A stretch of 64,000 nt of DNA from Aliihoeflea aestuarii. GTDB lineage: Bacteria > Pseudomonadota > Alphaproteobacteria > Rhizobiales > Rhizobiaceae. The stretch is taken from NCBI RefSeq assembly GCF_024105665.1, contig NZ_JAAAMK010000002.1, positions 434,001-498,000 of the forward strand, in the 5' to 3' direction. Shown here piece by piece: positions 40,816 to 50,560 of this stretch (the stretch's first letter is position 1; each line of letters begins with the position of its first letter). The notes beneath the pieces were generated by a model. The model worked only from the letters and a program-made list of their open reading frames with translations, ran no database searches and had not been told where the DNA came from. The translations under genes and the position numbers were made by a program.

Positions 40816-41207
40816 CAATCGACCGCGATCAGCGCAGCGGCGACCGCACGTTCCTCCGCGAGAAGAACATTGAAGGTGCGCACCGCCGCACCGGTCGACA
40901 TCGGGTCGGCCCCGATACCGGCCTCGCGCAGGCGCTGGCGCAAGCCGACCGGCAGCGGCTTGAGATCAGGCCCCATGCCGACCAGCAGGATTTCGATGTC
41001 GCCCGCCTCATCGATGACACGCGCGAAATCTTCCGCCGTCAGCACATCCCGGTCGGCAGGCTCCCAGCCGTGTATGCCGGACGGCAGGCACAGGATCGAT
41101 CCGCGATGCGACATGTCGGCAAAGCGGAATCCCCCATTGCCATAGGCGTCGATCGGCGCACGGCCGGGAAAATGCGCATCCCGGATGATCAGTCCGCTGG
41201 ACATCAT
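40815..41207 (-). CDS. Mth938-like domain protein (NDUFAF3 homologue)
   Basis: A 130-residue soluble protein of the DUF498/Mth938 family: IRDAHFPGRAPIDAYGNGGFRFADMSHRGSILCLPSG, then ILLVGMGPDLKPLPVGLRQRLREAGIGADPMSTGAAVRTFNVLLAEERAVAAALI. The human member, NDUFAF3, helps assemble respiratory complex I and has been noted to co-occur with secDF in bacteria. The ATG overlaps the secDF stop (ATGA), and its own stop overlaps the next gene, placing it in the yajC-secDF operon. Confidence 0.88.
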   Translation of the reverse strand: MMSSGLIIRDAHFPGRAPIDAYGNGGFRFADMSHRGSILCLPSGIHGWEPADRDVLTAEDFARVIDEAGDIEILLVGMGPDLKPLPVGLRQRLREAGIGADPMSTGAAVRTFNVLLAEERAVAAALIAVD

Positions 41208-43792
41208 TCGCCAACCGGAAGCTGACGTCCTTCGGTCTGCTGAGCCTGTGCTTTCGCGGCCTTCTCTTTTTCATCGGCCGTATCGAAAATGTCCGGCCGC
41301 AGCTTGAAGATGACGAGCATCGGCCCAGCAATGAAGACAGACGAGTATGTACCGATAAAGATACCGATGATGATCGGGAACACGAATACCGCCAGCACCT
41401 CACCACCAAACAAATAAAGCGCGGTGAGTGCGAGCAGCGTCGTCACCCCCGTCAACAAGGTGCGGGAAAGTGTCTGGTTGAGCGAAAGGTTGATCAATTC
41501 ATCGAGCGGCATCTTCTTGTAACGCCGCAGATTTTCACGAATTCTATCGTAGATAACGACCGTATCGTTGATCGAATAGCCGATGACCGTCAAAATCGCG
41601 GCTATGGCTATAAGGTTCATCTCCAGACCCAGCAGGAGATAGACACCGATGATCATGATGACGTCGTGCAGTGTCGAAACGATTGCGCCCACGCCGAACT
41701 GCCACTCGAACCGCGCCCAGATATAGATGAGCATACCTATCATGGACAGGATGATGCCGATCGTGCTCGTGCGCGCCAGTTCGCTGGAAATGGTGGGTCC
41801 GACGATCTCGACACGACGGAATTCGTATTCGTTCTCCAAAGCAGATCGCACCTGCTGGACGGCAGCCTGCTCGGCCGTATCGCTTTCCGCGTCCTGACTG
41901 CCGATACGGATCAGGAGTTCGTTCGGGCTGCCGAATTCCTGCACCTGAACCTCGCCAATGTCGAGATCGAGAAGGCGGCTGCGCACGTCGCCGACATCGG
42001 CTTCACCGGTGCGCGCCTGCACCTCGATGCTCGATCCACCCCGGAAATCGATTCCGTAATTGAACGGCACGAGGAAGAAGATCGCGACAACGGCAAGCGA
42101 AAGCGCCGCAGAAAGCCCGAAAGCGAGATTGCGAAACTTCATGAATGGGATCTTGGCTTCCAGCGGCAGGTAATGGACGAGCCCGGCCGGCAATTGTGTC
42201 GGCTTGAACTTCTTCAGCCAGTAGATCGCGATCAGGAAGCGCGTGAAGGTATAGGCCGTGAAGACCGTCGTAATGATGCCGATGGCAAGCGTCACAGCAA
42301 AGCCGCGTACCGGACCGGTTCCCATATAGAACAGGATGCCCGCAACGATGAGCGATGTCAGGTTGGCGTCGACGACCGTGTTGAGCGCCCGCTGGAATCC
42401 CTGATCGAGAGCCTGAACCAACGACCTCCCTCGCGCGACTTCCTCACGAACGCGCTCGAAAATGATAACGTTGGAATCGACGGCGACGCCTACCGTCAAA
42501 ACGATACCCGCGATGCCCGGAAGTGTCAGCGTAGCGCCGAGCATGGTCAGCGTGGCCACGAGAAGCGCCAAATTCGCAGCAAGCGCGATGTTGGCGATGA
42601 GACCCAGCCGCCCGTAGATCAGGAACATCGCCGCAACGACGAGCAGTCCGCCGACGATCGTCGCCATAAGTCCGGCCTCGATCGAATCCTGGCCAAGGCT
42701 CGGACCGACCGTGCGCTCCTCGATGATGTCGAGATCGGCCGGCAGCGCGCCTGCGCGCAACAGCACGGCAAGGTCGTTGGCGCCCTGAACGGTGAAGCTG
42801 CCTGAAATCTGGCCCGTGCCGCCGAGGATCGGCTCGTTGATGCGCGGTGCGGAAATCACCTCGTTGTCGAGGACGATGGCGAAGGGCCGCCCGACATTTT
42901 GCTGGGTCGCCTGACCGAAACGTGTCGCGCCCTGATTGTCGAAGCGGAACGACACGACCGGTTCGTTGGTGCGCTGGTCGAAGGACGCCTGCGCGTCGAT
43001 CAGGTTTTCGCCCGAGACGATCACCCGGTTTTCGATCAGATAGGGAACGCGCGGCTCATCGGAGGAATAGAGAATGCGCGTGCCGGCCGGCGGACGCGTG
43101 TTCAATGCGTCCTGAACGTCATTGGTAACGTCGACCATCTGAAAGGTGAGCTGTGCCGTCTGGCCGAGAATTTCCTTGAGGCGCTCCGGGTCCTGAAGAC
43201 CGGGCACCTGTACGAGGATGCGATCCGCTCCCTGACGCTGGATGATCGGTTCGGTCGTACCGAGTTCGTTGACACGCCGGCCGACCACCTCGATCGACTG
43301 GTTGAGCGCGTTGTTCAGCCGGTAGGCGATGCCCTCGTCGCTCAGCGAGAGGCGGAAAAGGCCCGGCTCGGACTCGGTCAGATTGACTTCGGTGACGACG
43401 CCGGTGCCGAAAAGCCCCGATGAAACGGGCTCGGCAAGCGCTTGGAGCGCCGCGCGCGCGGCTGCGACCTGATCCGCATCGCGCACCCGCACCTGAACCG
43501 TGCTGCCGCTGTCGGAAAGGCCCGTATAGCCGACATTTGCACTGCGCAACGTCGTGCGAACGTCGTCGCGAAGCGTTTCGAGCCTGTCATTGACCATGCC
43601 CTGCCGGTCGATCTGAAGCAGCATATGCGAGCCACCCTGCAGGTCGAGACCCAGCGTCATCTGACGCTTCGGCAGCCAGTCCGGCAGTGCGTTCAGCGTC
43701 GATTGCGGGAACATGTTCGGCGCAGCCAGGACGACGCCGACGGCAATGGTCAGCCAGATCAGGATCGACTTCCAGCGGGGAAAGTAAAGCAT
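41204..43792 (-). CDS. secDF: Fused protein-export membrane protein SecDF
   Basis: Proton-driven accessory of the Sec translocon, 862 residues, with SecD and SecF in one chain. The SecD half has an N-terminal helix, a large periplasmic P1 region, then the membrane domain with VGVAVDSNVIIFERVREE. The SecF half starts near FNYGIDFRGGSSIEV and contains VIGYSINDTVVIYDRIREN. Twelve membrane helices are expected. A Lys/Glu-rich cytoplasmic tail ends the protein. It lies downstream of yajC across a 246-base gap that holds only a weak GC-rich hairpin near 43906-43936. Confidence 0.97.
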   Translation of the reverse strand: MLYFPRWKSILIWLTIAVGVVLAAPNMFPQSTLNALPDWLPKRQMTLGLDLQGGSHMLLQIDRQGMVNDRLETLRDDVRTTLRSANVGYTGLSDSGSTVQVRVRDADQVAAARAALQALAEPVSSGLFGTGVVTEVNLTESEPGLFRLSLSDEGIAYRLNNALNQSIEVVGRRVNELGTTEPIIQRQGADRILVQVPGLQDPERLKEILGQTAQLTFQMVDVTNDVQDALNTRPPAGTRILYSSDEPRVPYLIENRVIVSGENLIDAQASFDQRTNEPVVSFRFDNQGATRFGQATQQNVGRPFAIVLDNEVISAPRINEPILGGTGQISGSFTVQGANDLAVLLRAGALPADLDIIEERTVGPSLGQDSIEAGLMATIVGGLLVVAAMFLIYGRLGLIANIALAANLALLVATLTMLGATLTLPGIAGIVLTVGVAVDSNVIIFERVREEVARGRSLVQALDQGFQRALNTVVDANLTSLIVAGILFYMGTGPVRGFAVTLAIGIITTVFTAYTFTRFLIAIYWLKKFKPTQLPAGLVHYLPLEAKIPFMKFRNLAFGLSAALSLAVVAIFFLVPFNYGIDFRGGSSIEVQARTGEADVGDVRSRLLDLDIGEVQVQEFGSPNELLIRIGSQDAESDTAEQAAVQQVRSALENEYEFRRVEIVGPTISSELARTSTIGIILSMIGMLIYIWARFEWQFGVGAIVSTLHDVIMIIGVYLLLGLEMNLIAIAAILTVIGYSINDTVVIYDRIRENLRRYKKMPLDELINLSLNQTLSRTLLTGVTTLLALTALYLFGGEVLAVFVFPIIIGIFIGTYSSVFIAGPMLVIFKLRPDIFDTADEKEKAAKAQAQQTEGRQLPVGE

Positions 43793-44038
43793 CGGGTCTC
43801 GTTCCAGGCACAGGCCACACCGGTTGCGGGGCTCATATGCGGTTAGGGCATCCGGGCGAACGGGCCTTTATGGCTCCGGCCGTTCCGATGCGGCCTCAAT
43901 GGTTCAAGGCGCCAACGCGAAACGCGGCGGCGCCTTCATCGAAAAAGCATGACCCCGACCGACAAACGGTTCCCACCTCGCGGGTTATGCCATCTTCGCC
44001 TTCGGGGATCCGAAACAAGTCGTGCCCCCCAATTGCGA

Positions 44039-44380
44039 CTACTTCTTGGCGTTCTGGTTCGCGACCGGCTCGCCCTTGACGCGCACGTCGGCGATCATCG
44101 AACGCAGGGAGACGACCTTCACGCCATTGCCGAGATCAACCTCGAGTTCGTTGTCGTCGGTCACCTTCGTGACCTTGCCGATCAGACCGCCGCCGGTGAC
44201 GACGGTGTCGCCGCGCCGAATCGCGCCCAGCATTTCCTGCCGCTTCTTCATCTGCGTCCGCTGCGGGCGGATGATGAGGAAATACATGATCACGAAGATC
44301 AGGAGGAAGGGCAGAACGCTGATGAAAATGTCTGGGGCTCCGCCACCTGCTGCCTGCGCATATGCGGGGGTCACGAACAT
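44039..44380 (-). CDS. yajC: Preprotein translocase subunit YajC
   Basis: Small partner of SecDF. It is 113 residues. A short periplasmic N-terminus ends in AYAQAAGGGAPD, one membrane helix (ISVLPFLLIFVIMYFLII) precedes the conserved RPQ, and then the cytoplasmic domain (GDTVVTGGGLIGKVTKV). The ATG at 44380 has GGAG 6 bases upstream; a longer upstream frame is not protein-like. First gene of the yajC-secDF-Mth938-NDUFAF6-like unit. Confidence 0.96.
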   Translation of the reverse strand: MFVTPAYAQAAGGGAPDIFISVLPFLLIFVIMYFLIIRPQRTQMKKRQEMLGAIRRGDTVVTGGGLIGKVTKVTDDNELEVDLGNGVKVVSLRSMIADVRVKGEPVANQNAKK

Positions 44381-44557
44381 TGGGTGCTCCTGGTCAAAAT
44401 ATGCGAAGGACCGCGATGCGCGGCCCCATGAAATCGGCGCGAATATAGTCGCTGGGCCGATCAATGCAACTCTTGTTGCCGCTCGTTACACCGCTTTGCG
44501 CATCTGCCCCTGCGTGATAGAGCCGCAGCGAACGAGAATGCGACCGGAGAAGCCGAA

Positions 44558-45427
44558 TTGGAACGTGATGATGTCGCCGCACTGGTGGCCAGGCTGGACC
44601 GCCTGGCGAACGCCATGGAAAAGATCGTGCCGCCCACCCCGCAAGCACCGGAGTTCGGAGCCGCCGATTGCTTCGTGTGGAATGCCGATAGCCTCGCGCT
44701 CGATCCGGTAACCCGCGTCAGCCGCATCGGGATCGACCTGATCCGGGGCGTCGACCGGGTCCGCGACATCCTTCTCGACAACACGCTGCGCTTCGCATCG
44801 GGCGCAGCCGCCAACAACGTGCTTCTATGGGGCGCGCGCGGCATGGGGAAATCGTCGCTCGTCAAGGCAGCCCATGCCGACGCCGCCGGCCGGGTCGGCG
44901 ATGACACGCTCAAGCTGATCGAAATCCATCGCGAGGACATCGATACGCTGCCCAGGCTGCTCGGCCTTTTGAAGGATACGCCATTCCGCTTCATCCTGTT
45001 TTGTGACGACCTGTCCTTCGACCATGACGACACGTCCTACAAGTCACTCAAGGCCGCACTCGAAGGCGGCGTCGAGGGACGTCCGGAAAACGTGGTTTTC
45101 TATGCCACCTCCAACAGGCGCCACCTCCTGCCGCGCGACATGATCGAGAACGAGCGGTCGACCGCGATCAATCCGTCGGAAGCGGTGGAGGAAAAGGTGT
45201 CCCTGTCCGATCGTTTCGGCCTGTGGCTCGGCTTCCACAAATGTTCGCAGGACGACTACCTCGCCATGGTCGACGGCTATGCCGCCCATTTCGACCTTGC
45301 GGTCGAGCGCGACAAACTGCATCGCGACGCGCTCGAATGGGCGACCACGCGCGGCGCACGGTCCGGCCGCGTGGCGTGGCAGTTCATTCAGGATGTCGCT
45401 GGACGCCTTGGTCGCAGGCTGGGCTGA
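44558..45427 (+). CDS. DUF815 family ATP-binding protein
   Basis: A 289-residue AAA-type ATPase. VLLWGARGMGKSS (Walker A at 92-100) and FILFCDDLSFD (Walker B, here with DD) are clear, and ENVVFYATSNRRHLLPRDMIEN is the DUF815 sensor/arginine region. It starts at a TTG with GGAG 9 bases upstream; no in-frame ATG is nearer. It diverges from yajC. The function of the family is not established. Confidence 0.9.
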   Translation: MERDDVAALVARLDRLANAMEKIVPPTPQAPEFGAADCFVWNADSLALDPVTRVSRIGIDLIRGVDRVRDILLDNTLRFASGAAANNVLLWGARGMGKSSLVKAAHADAAGRVGDDTLKLIEIHREDIDTLPRLLGLLKDTPFRFILFCDDLSFDHDDTSYKSLKAALEGGVEGRPENVVFYATSNRRHLLPRDMIENERSTAINPSEAVEEKVSLSDRFGLWLGFHKCSQDDYLAMVDGYAAHFDLAVERDKLHRDALEWATTRGARSGRVAWQFIQDVAGRLGRRLG

Positions 45428-45429
45428 CG

Positions 45430-45480
45430 CCTGTCTCCGGAAAGTGGAACCGGTTTCGGGCCAAACACATGCGTAAAAAC
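45430..45480 (+). repeat. Degenerate copy of a short rhizobial intergenic repeat
   Basis: The stretch after the DUF815 stop contains TCTCCGGAAAGTGGAACCGG followed by TTTCGGG and ACATGCG. This combination (GGAAAGTGG / ACCGGTTTTCGG / CATGCG) recurs in intergenic regions of Rhizobiales genomes. Recognition is from memory; only one copy is in the window. Confidence 0.45.
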
Positions 45481-45488
45481 AGATAAAT

Positions 45489-45512
45489 GCCCGCCCCGCA
45501 AGCGGGACGGGC
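45489..45512. terminator. Terminator between DUF815 and the LysM/M23 gene
   Basis: GCCCGCCCCGC faces GCGGGACGGGC with one C-A mismatch and a 2-base gap, 50 bases after the M23 gene stop. On minus it is followed by ATTTATCTGTTTTT, so it mainly serves that gene. Confidence 0.7.
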
Positions 45513-45561
45513 AGACGCAATCTGGACTGGAGAACATTAGACCGCGTCGTATGCGGTCTTG

Positions 45562-46848
45562 TTATTCGAGATAGCCGGCCGGGTTCACGGGGCTCGAGTC
45601 CTTGCGAACTTCAAAACGCAGCTTCGGCGCATCCGCATTGCCGCTCATGCCGGACGTTGCGATCTGCTGACCGCGCGTGACCTTTTCGCCGCGTGCGACT
45701 TTCAGGTCGCTGGCATGGCCGTAGACCGTGACCAGCCCGTCATCGTGGCGCACGAGTACGGTATTGCCGAATTCCTTCAGGCCGTCGCCGGCATAGATGA
45801 CGACGCCGTTTTCGGCGGCCATGACCGGCGTGCCCTGCGGCACGGAGATATCGATGCCGTCACCACTGGCTCCGGAGCCGAAATTGGAGATGACGCGGCC
45901 GCGGACCGGCCAGCGCATCTTTGCGACGCCGGTGGCGTTCGGCGCCGCGGCGGCCGCGGTGTCGCGCGCTGCCGATTCGATCGATGGAGCTGCCGCCGAT
46001 GGCGCGTAAGCCGCTTCCTGCGCTTGTTCAGTCGTCGTCGACGGCTGCTGCGGAGCGGGCATGGACGCTGTCTGAACGGGATCCGTGCGCTGCGGCGGCG
46101 TGCTTGCTACCTGCGTGGTCGCCGACTGCGAACCGCCCGCCGGAATGGTCAGGGACTGTCCGATGCGGATCAGGCCGCTGTCGAGATTGTTGGCACGCTT
46201 GATCGCGTCGGCGCTGACGCCGGTGCGCCGTGAAATGGCGGACAATGTGTCACCCGAAACCACCGTATAGGACGAACCGCTCCCCGATGCACCCGGCGCG
46301 GGCGACGCCTGCGGCTGCTGGAGCGTATTTGCCTGATTCACGTTCGGCGTCTGCGGCAGCACCGCGACCTGGCTTTGGCCGGGCTGCGTCGGCGCCGGCA
46401 ACCCGTTAGATGCCGGCTGCATCGGCGCGGGCTGGTTCACCTGCGGAGCGGCGACGTTCTGCTGGCCGGACGGAGGCGCAAGCGTCGAGCGGGCAACCTG
46501 CGAATCACCTGCCGGCTGGCCCGAATACATCGGCTGCTGCTGATAGACCGGCTGCTGAGGCTGCTGAGCGGCATAGACGGGCTGGCCACCTTGAACGTTG
46601 GCCTGGGGCACCGGAGCGGCACGGCCGCCATTCTGCGCAACCGAACCGGTATAGGTCTGGTCGACATTGCCCGGATAGGGCTGGGAGACCGGGGCGACTG
46701 CCGCCGTCTGCGGCGATGAACTGGTAAACAGCGAATCCTGAAACCGCTGGACATTGGAACTGCAGCCTGCGGCAACCCCGCCGATTGCAGCCACTGCGGC
46801 GCTGCGCAGAAGTATCCGTCGCGTCTGATGAGAAAGGCCGAAGCACAT
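45562..46848 (-). CDS. nlpD: LysM and degenerate LytM (M23) domain lipoprotein, NlpD-like
   Basis: A 428-residue lipoprotein with lipobox GVAAGC (Cys29). A long Gln/Pro/Ala-rich linker (about 45-190) precedes one LysM peptidoglycan-binding domain (194-236), a second linker, and a LytM domain (about 310-428). The zinc-site HxxxD appears as Gly329-Asp333, and the HxH pair as Lys409-Arg411, so the domain is probably not catalytic, as in NlpD and EnvC, which activate amidases at division. It follows pcm and surE, the classic surE-pcm-nlpD order. Confidence 0.92.
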   Translation of the reverse strand: MCFGLSHQTRRILLRSAAVAAIGGVAAGCSSNVQRFQDSLFTSSSPQTAAVAPVSQPYPGNVDQTYTGSVAQNGGRAAPVPQANVQGGQPVYAAQQPQQPVYQQQPMYSGQPAGDSQVARSTLAPPSGQQNVAAPQVNQPAPMQPASNGLPAPTQPGQSQVAVLPQTPNVNQANTLQQPQASPAPGASGSGSSYTVVSGDTLSAISRRTGVSADAIKRANNLDSGLIRIGQSLTIPAGGSQSATTQVASTPPQRTDPVQTASMPAPQQPSTTTEQAQEAAYAPSAAAPSIESAARDTAAAAAPNATGVAKMRWPVRGRVISNFGSGASGDGIDISVPQGTPVMAAENGVVIYAGDGLKEFGNTVLVRHDDGLVTVYGHASDLKVARGEKVTRGQQIATSGMSGNADAPKLRFEVRKDSSPVNPAGYLE

Positions 46849-46950
46849 GGCAGAACCCGCAATTACCCAATACCAACTGTCTGGATTAAAGCGCGTTAAT
46901 CTTACTGCCGGGTTAAATTCCGCGGCTTATTTGCGGCGATTTGCAGGAAA

Positions 46951-47601
46951 TCAGATAGAGGCGGCAACGCCCTTCACGATCGGCTGAAAACGAACACGTC
47001 CGATATCCTCGCGCTCGAAACGGCTTCCGACCTTGGTCAGCCGCGCCAATGCCTGTTCATCTTCCGCCGGGCCGATTGCGGCCACCATCACGCCGTTCGA
47101 GGACAATTGATCCACGAAATGACGCGGCAGCGCATCGAACGAACACCAGGCGATGATTCGATCGAACGGGCCTTCGATCGCGACATCAGCCAGCCCGTCC
47201 GCATGCCGCACGATGCCGTTGTGCAGGCCCAGCGTTTCCAGCCGGCCCAGCGCCTGCTCGGCGAGTGTCTTGTAGCGCTCGAGCGAAAACACCCTGCCAG
47301 CGATTCGCGCCATGACGGCGGCCGTATAGCCTGACCCGGTTCCGATTTCGCAGACCCGCTGCCCCGACTGGAGACCGAGCGCCGAGAGGCACTGCGCCTG
47401 GAGATCGATGCCCTCGATCGTCTCGCCGCATTCGATCGGCACCATCCGGCGTGACCAGGCATCATCGCGCCATTGGTCCGGTACGAAATTCTGGCGCGGC
47501 GTCGCCTCTATGGCGGCGATCAATTCGCGACCGGTGATGCCGAGCGCGCGTGCGCGCAGGAGGAAAGCGGCGAAACCCTCGCGCTCGGTCGAATCGTTCA
47601 T
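46951..47601 (-). CDS. pcm: Protein-L-isoaspartate O-methyltransferase
   Basis: Repairs isoaspartyl residues with S-adenosylmethionine. It is 216 residues. VCEIGTGSGYTAAVMARIAG is the SAM-binding motif I, LGLHNGIVRHADGL is post-I, and FDRIIAWCSFDALP lies where most members have an AC motif. The ATG overlaps the surE stop (TAATG). The protein-repair role agrees with its partner surE. Confidence 0.94.
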   Translation of the reverse strand: MNDSTEREGFAAFLLRARALGITGRELIAAIEATPRQNFVPDQWRDDAWSRRMVPIECGETIEGIDLQAQCLSALGLQSGQRVCEIGTGSGYTAAVMARIAGRVFSLERYKTLAEQALGRLETLGLHNGIVRHADGLADVAIEGPFDRIIAWCSFDALPRHFVDQLSSNGVMVAAIGPAEDEQALARLTKVGSRFEREDIGRVRFQPIVKGVAASI

Positions 47602-48359
47602 TACGCGAGCGCCTTCTTCAACTGGTCCTTCACCTCGTTCGCGGTGAGATCGAGATGGAGCGGCGTGACCGAGATGTGCTGATCGCGAAGCGCGGCCAGA
47701 TCGGTTCCTTCACGGATTTCCGAAGGCTCGCGGCCGAACCGCAGCCAATAATAGGGAAAGCCGCGTCCGTCCCGGCGCTTGTCGAGCCACAGCCCATGAA
47801 CGCGCTTGCCCTGATTGGTCACGAGCGTTCCCTTGACCTCATCGGGCGGGCAGTTCGGGAAATTGATGTTGAGGAAAATACCGGGCTGAATGCCTGCGTC
47901 GAGCACCCGTTTCAGGATTGCAGGCGCATGCCTTTCCGCCGTCTCCCAGTAAAGCGTGCGCCCCTCTTCGGTGACGTTGTAGCCCTGGCTGAGCGCGATC
48001 GAGGGGATGCCGAGCAGCGTTCCCTCCATCGCGCCGGCGACGGTGCCCGAATAGGTCACGTCATCCGCGACATTCGCCCCGGAATTGACGCCCGACAAGA
48101 CGAGGTCCGGCGGCTCGGGCAGAATCTCGCGCACGCCCATGATGACGCAGTCCGTCGGCGTTCCCCGCACGGCGAAATGCCGGTCGGAAATCTTGCGCAT
48201 ACGCAAGGGCTCCGACAGGGACAGCGAATGCGCGAACCCCGATTGGTCGGTCTCGGGCGCGACGGTCCACACATCGTCGGAAAGTTGCCCCGCGATCCGC
48301 TCCAGAACCTTCAACCCTTCGGCGTGTATGCCGTCGTCATTGGTGAGCAGAATACGCAA
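47601..48359 (-). CDS. surE: 5'/3'-nucleotidase SurE
   Basis: Metal-dependent nucleotidase/exopolyphosphatase linked to stationary-phase survival. It is 252 residues. The N-terminal RILLTNDDG places metal ligands Asp8 and Asp9. [14 protein letters not shown] (active-site Ser) and [28 protein letters not shown] follow. The start is a TTG at 48359 with AAGGAG 8 bases upstream; no ATG fits. It lies 11 bases after serS. Confidence 0.95.
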   Translation of the reverse strand: MRILLTNDDGIHAEGLKVLERIAGQLSDDVWTVAPETDQSGFAHSLSLSEPLRMRKISDRHFAVRGTPTDCVIMGVREILPEPPDLVLSGVNSGANVADDVTYSGTVAGAMEGTLLGIPSIALSQGYNVTEEGRTLYWETAERHAPAILKRVLDAGIQPGIFLNINFPNCPPDEVKGTLVTNQGKRVHGLWLDKRRDGRGFPYYWLRFGREPSEIREGTDLAALRDQHISVTPLHLDLTANEVKDQLKKALA

Positions 48360-48370
48360 GGCAGTCTCCT

Positions 48371-49675
48371 TTATCGATTTCCGATCTTTTCCAGCCCGCC
48401 CATATAAGGACGCAAAGCTTGCGGGACCGTGACGGTGCCGTCCTCGTTCTGATAATTTTCGATCACGGCGATCAGCGCGCGCCCGACGGCCGTGCCCGAA
48501 CCGTTCAGCGTGTGGACGAAACCGACGCCCTTGCCATCCGCCTTGCGGTAGCGCGCATTCATGCGCCGCGCCTGGAAATCGCCGCAGACCGAGCAGGACG
48601 AAATCTCGCGATAGGTGTCCTGTCCCGGCAGCCAGACCTCGATGTCGTAGGTCTTGCGCGCGCCGAACCCCATGTCGCCCGTGCAAAGCGTCACGGTGCG
48701 GAACGGCAGTTCCAGGCGCTTCAGCACCATTTCGGCGCATTCCGTCATGCGCTCGTGCTCGGCAATGGATGCGTCAGGTGCAGTGATCGAAACCAGTTCG
48801 ACCTTGTAGAACTGGTGCTGGCGCAGCATGCCGCGCGTGTCGCGGCCTGCCGATCCGGCCTCGGAGCGGAAGCACGGCGTCAGCGCGGTGTAGCGCAGCG
48901 GCAGCCTGTCATTGGCGAGGATTTCCTCACGCACGAGATTGGTGAGCGAAACTTCGGCGGTTGGAATGAGGCCGAGCCTGCCCTCGCCATGCGGCGTGAA
49001 AAACAGATCATCGCCAAACTTCGGTAACTGGCCTGTCCCGAACAGCACCTCGTCGCGCACGAGAAGCGGCGGCAGGACCTCGGTATAGCCATGCTCGGTC
49101 GTGTGCAGGTCGAGCATGAACTGGCCGAGCGCCCGGTCGAGCCGGGCGATCTCGCCGGACAGCACGGTGAAACGTGAGCCGGAAAGCTTCGCGGCACGCT
49201 CGAAATCCATCTGGCCCCAAGCCTCGCCAATCTCGAAATGCTCGCGCGTCCAGTTGGATTTGCGCTTGCCCTCGCCGACGCGGCGGACCTCGACGTTGTC
49301 GGCCTCGTCCTTGCCGAGCGGCACGTCGTCCAGCGGGATATTGGGCAGCACGGCCAGCGCGTCATGCAGCTTGGCGTCGAGATCGCGTTCGGTCGCCTCG
49401 CCGTTCTGCACGAAACTCTTGATGTCGGCGACTTCGGCCTTGAGCCTGTCCGCAAGCACCATGTCGCCCGAGCGCATCGCATTGCCGATCTCTTTCGAGG
49501 CGGCGTTGCGACGCTCCTGCTTTTCCTGAAGGGTGACGAGATGGGCGCGGCGCGCCTCGTCATGTGCGATGATCCCGTCGACCGTGCGGTCGGCCTCGTC
49601 CTTCGTCCAGTTGCGCTTGACGAGCGCTGCGGCGAGCGCTTCCGGCTTCTCGCGAATCCATTTGATATCGAGCAT
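48371..49675 (-). CDS. serS: Seryl-tRNA synthetase
   Basis: Class II synthetase, 434 residues. The N-terminal antiparallel coiled coil (about 30-105, Glu/Lys/Arg-rich) contacts the long variable arm of tRNA-Ser. The catalytic core has motif 2 ([29 protein letters not shown]) and motif 3 ([19 protein letters not shown]). Both length and motifs are normal. It lies between tatC and surE in the same orientation. Confidence 0.97.
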   Translation of the reverse strand: MLDIKWIREKPEALAAALVKRNWTKDEADRTVDGIIAHDEARRAHLVTLQEKQERRNAASKEIGNAMRSGDMVLADRLKAEVADIKSFVQNGEATERDLDAKLHDALAVLPNIPLDDVPLGKDEADNVEVRRVGEGKRKSNWTREHFEIGEAWGQMDFERAAKLSGSRFTVLSGEIARLDRALGQFMLDLHTTEHGYTEVLPPLLVRDEVLFGTGQLPKFGDDLFFTPHGEGRLGLIPTAEVSLTNLVREEILANDRLPLRYTALTPCFRSEAGSAGRDTRGMLRQHQFYKVELVSITAPDASIAEHERMTECAEMVLKRLELPFRTVTLCTGDMGFGARKTYDIEVWLPGQDTYREISSCSVCGDFQARRMNARYRKADGKGVGFVHTLNGSGTAVGRALIAVIENYQNEDGTVTVPQALRPYMGGLEKIGNR

Positions 49676-49732
49676 TTCAGGTCGTCCCGGTGGTCGGTTT
49701 GGGACTGGCCGCGACAGGCTGCGCCAACTGCG

Positions 49733-50560
49733 TCAGGCCTCGGAGGATGCGGCCTCCGCCGCTTCGCGGGCGATGCGTTCCTGTTCGCGCGTGCGCTCGA
49801 TCCGGCGGACAATCCAGATGGAGACCTCGTAGAGAAGGATGGTCGGCAGTGCAAGACCGATCTGGCTGATCGGATCGGGCGGCGTGATCACGGCCGCGAC
49901 GACGAAGGCAGCGACGATCATCAGCTTGCGTTTGTCCACCAGCGCCTGCGCCGAAAGAAGCCCGACGCGGGCCATCAGCGTCGTCACGACGGGCAACTGG
50001 AACACCAGCCCGAATGCGAAGATCAGCGTCATGATGAGGCTGAGATATTCCGACACGCGCGGCAGGAGCGAAATCTGGATCTCCTGCCCCGGCCCGACCT
50101 GCTGCATCGACAGGAAGAACCACATGACCATGGGCGTGAAGAAGAAATATACCAGTGCCGCCCCCATCAGAAACAGGATGGGCGATGCAACAAGAAACGG
50201 CAGAAAGGCCGAACGCTCGTTCTTGTAGAGACCGGGAGCAACGAATTTGTAGAGCTGCGTCGCGATCAGCGGAAAGGCGAGAACCATGCCGCCGAACATG
50301 CCGATCTTGATCTGCGTGAAGAAGAATTCCTGCGGCGCGGTGTAGATCAAATCCACCTGATCGGGATTGAACCCGGCCCATTCCGTCGCCCACTGAAACG
50401 GGACGACGAGCAGGATGAACAGTTCGCGCGCGAAGAAGAAGCAGACGAGAAAGGCGATGAAGAAGCCGATGAGAGCGCGGATAAGACGCGAACGCAGCTC
50501 GATGAGATGATCGAGCAAAGGAGCGGAGCTTTCCTCCAAATCGGTGTCCGGCTTGCTCAC
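49733..50560 (-). CDS. tatC: Sec-independent protein translocase TatC
   Basis: Twin-arginine signal receptor, 275 residues with six membrane helices. The N-terminal cytoplasmic segment APLLDHLIELRSRLIRAL has the conserved HLxELRxR. The FxxxP loop after helix 1, PQEFFFTQIKI and PDPISQIGLALP follow. The GTG start overlaps the tatB stop as GTGA. The C-terminus is a short Glu/Arg/Ala tail. Confidence 0.96.
   Translation of the reverse strand: MSKPDTDLEESSAPLLDHLIELRSRLIRALIGFFIAFLVCFFFARELFILLVVPFQWATEWAGFNPDQVDLIYTAPQEFFFTQIKIGMFGGMVLAFPLIATQLYKFVAPGLYKNERSAFLPFLVASPILFLMGAALVYFFFTPMVMWFFLSMQQVGPGQEIQISLLPRVSEYLSLIMTLIFAFGLVFQLPVVTTLMARVGLLSAQALVDKRKLMIVAAFVVAAVITPPDPISQIGLALPTILLYEVSIWIVRRIERTREQERIAREAAEAASSEA

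Noticed and set aside
43793-44038. Possible small gene or RNA in the 246-base yajC-secDF gap
   Set aside because: No convincing ORF with ribosome-binding site; only a weak GC-rich hairpin near 43906-43936 without a T run.
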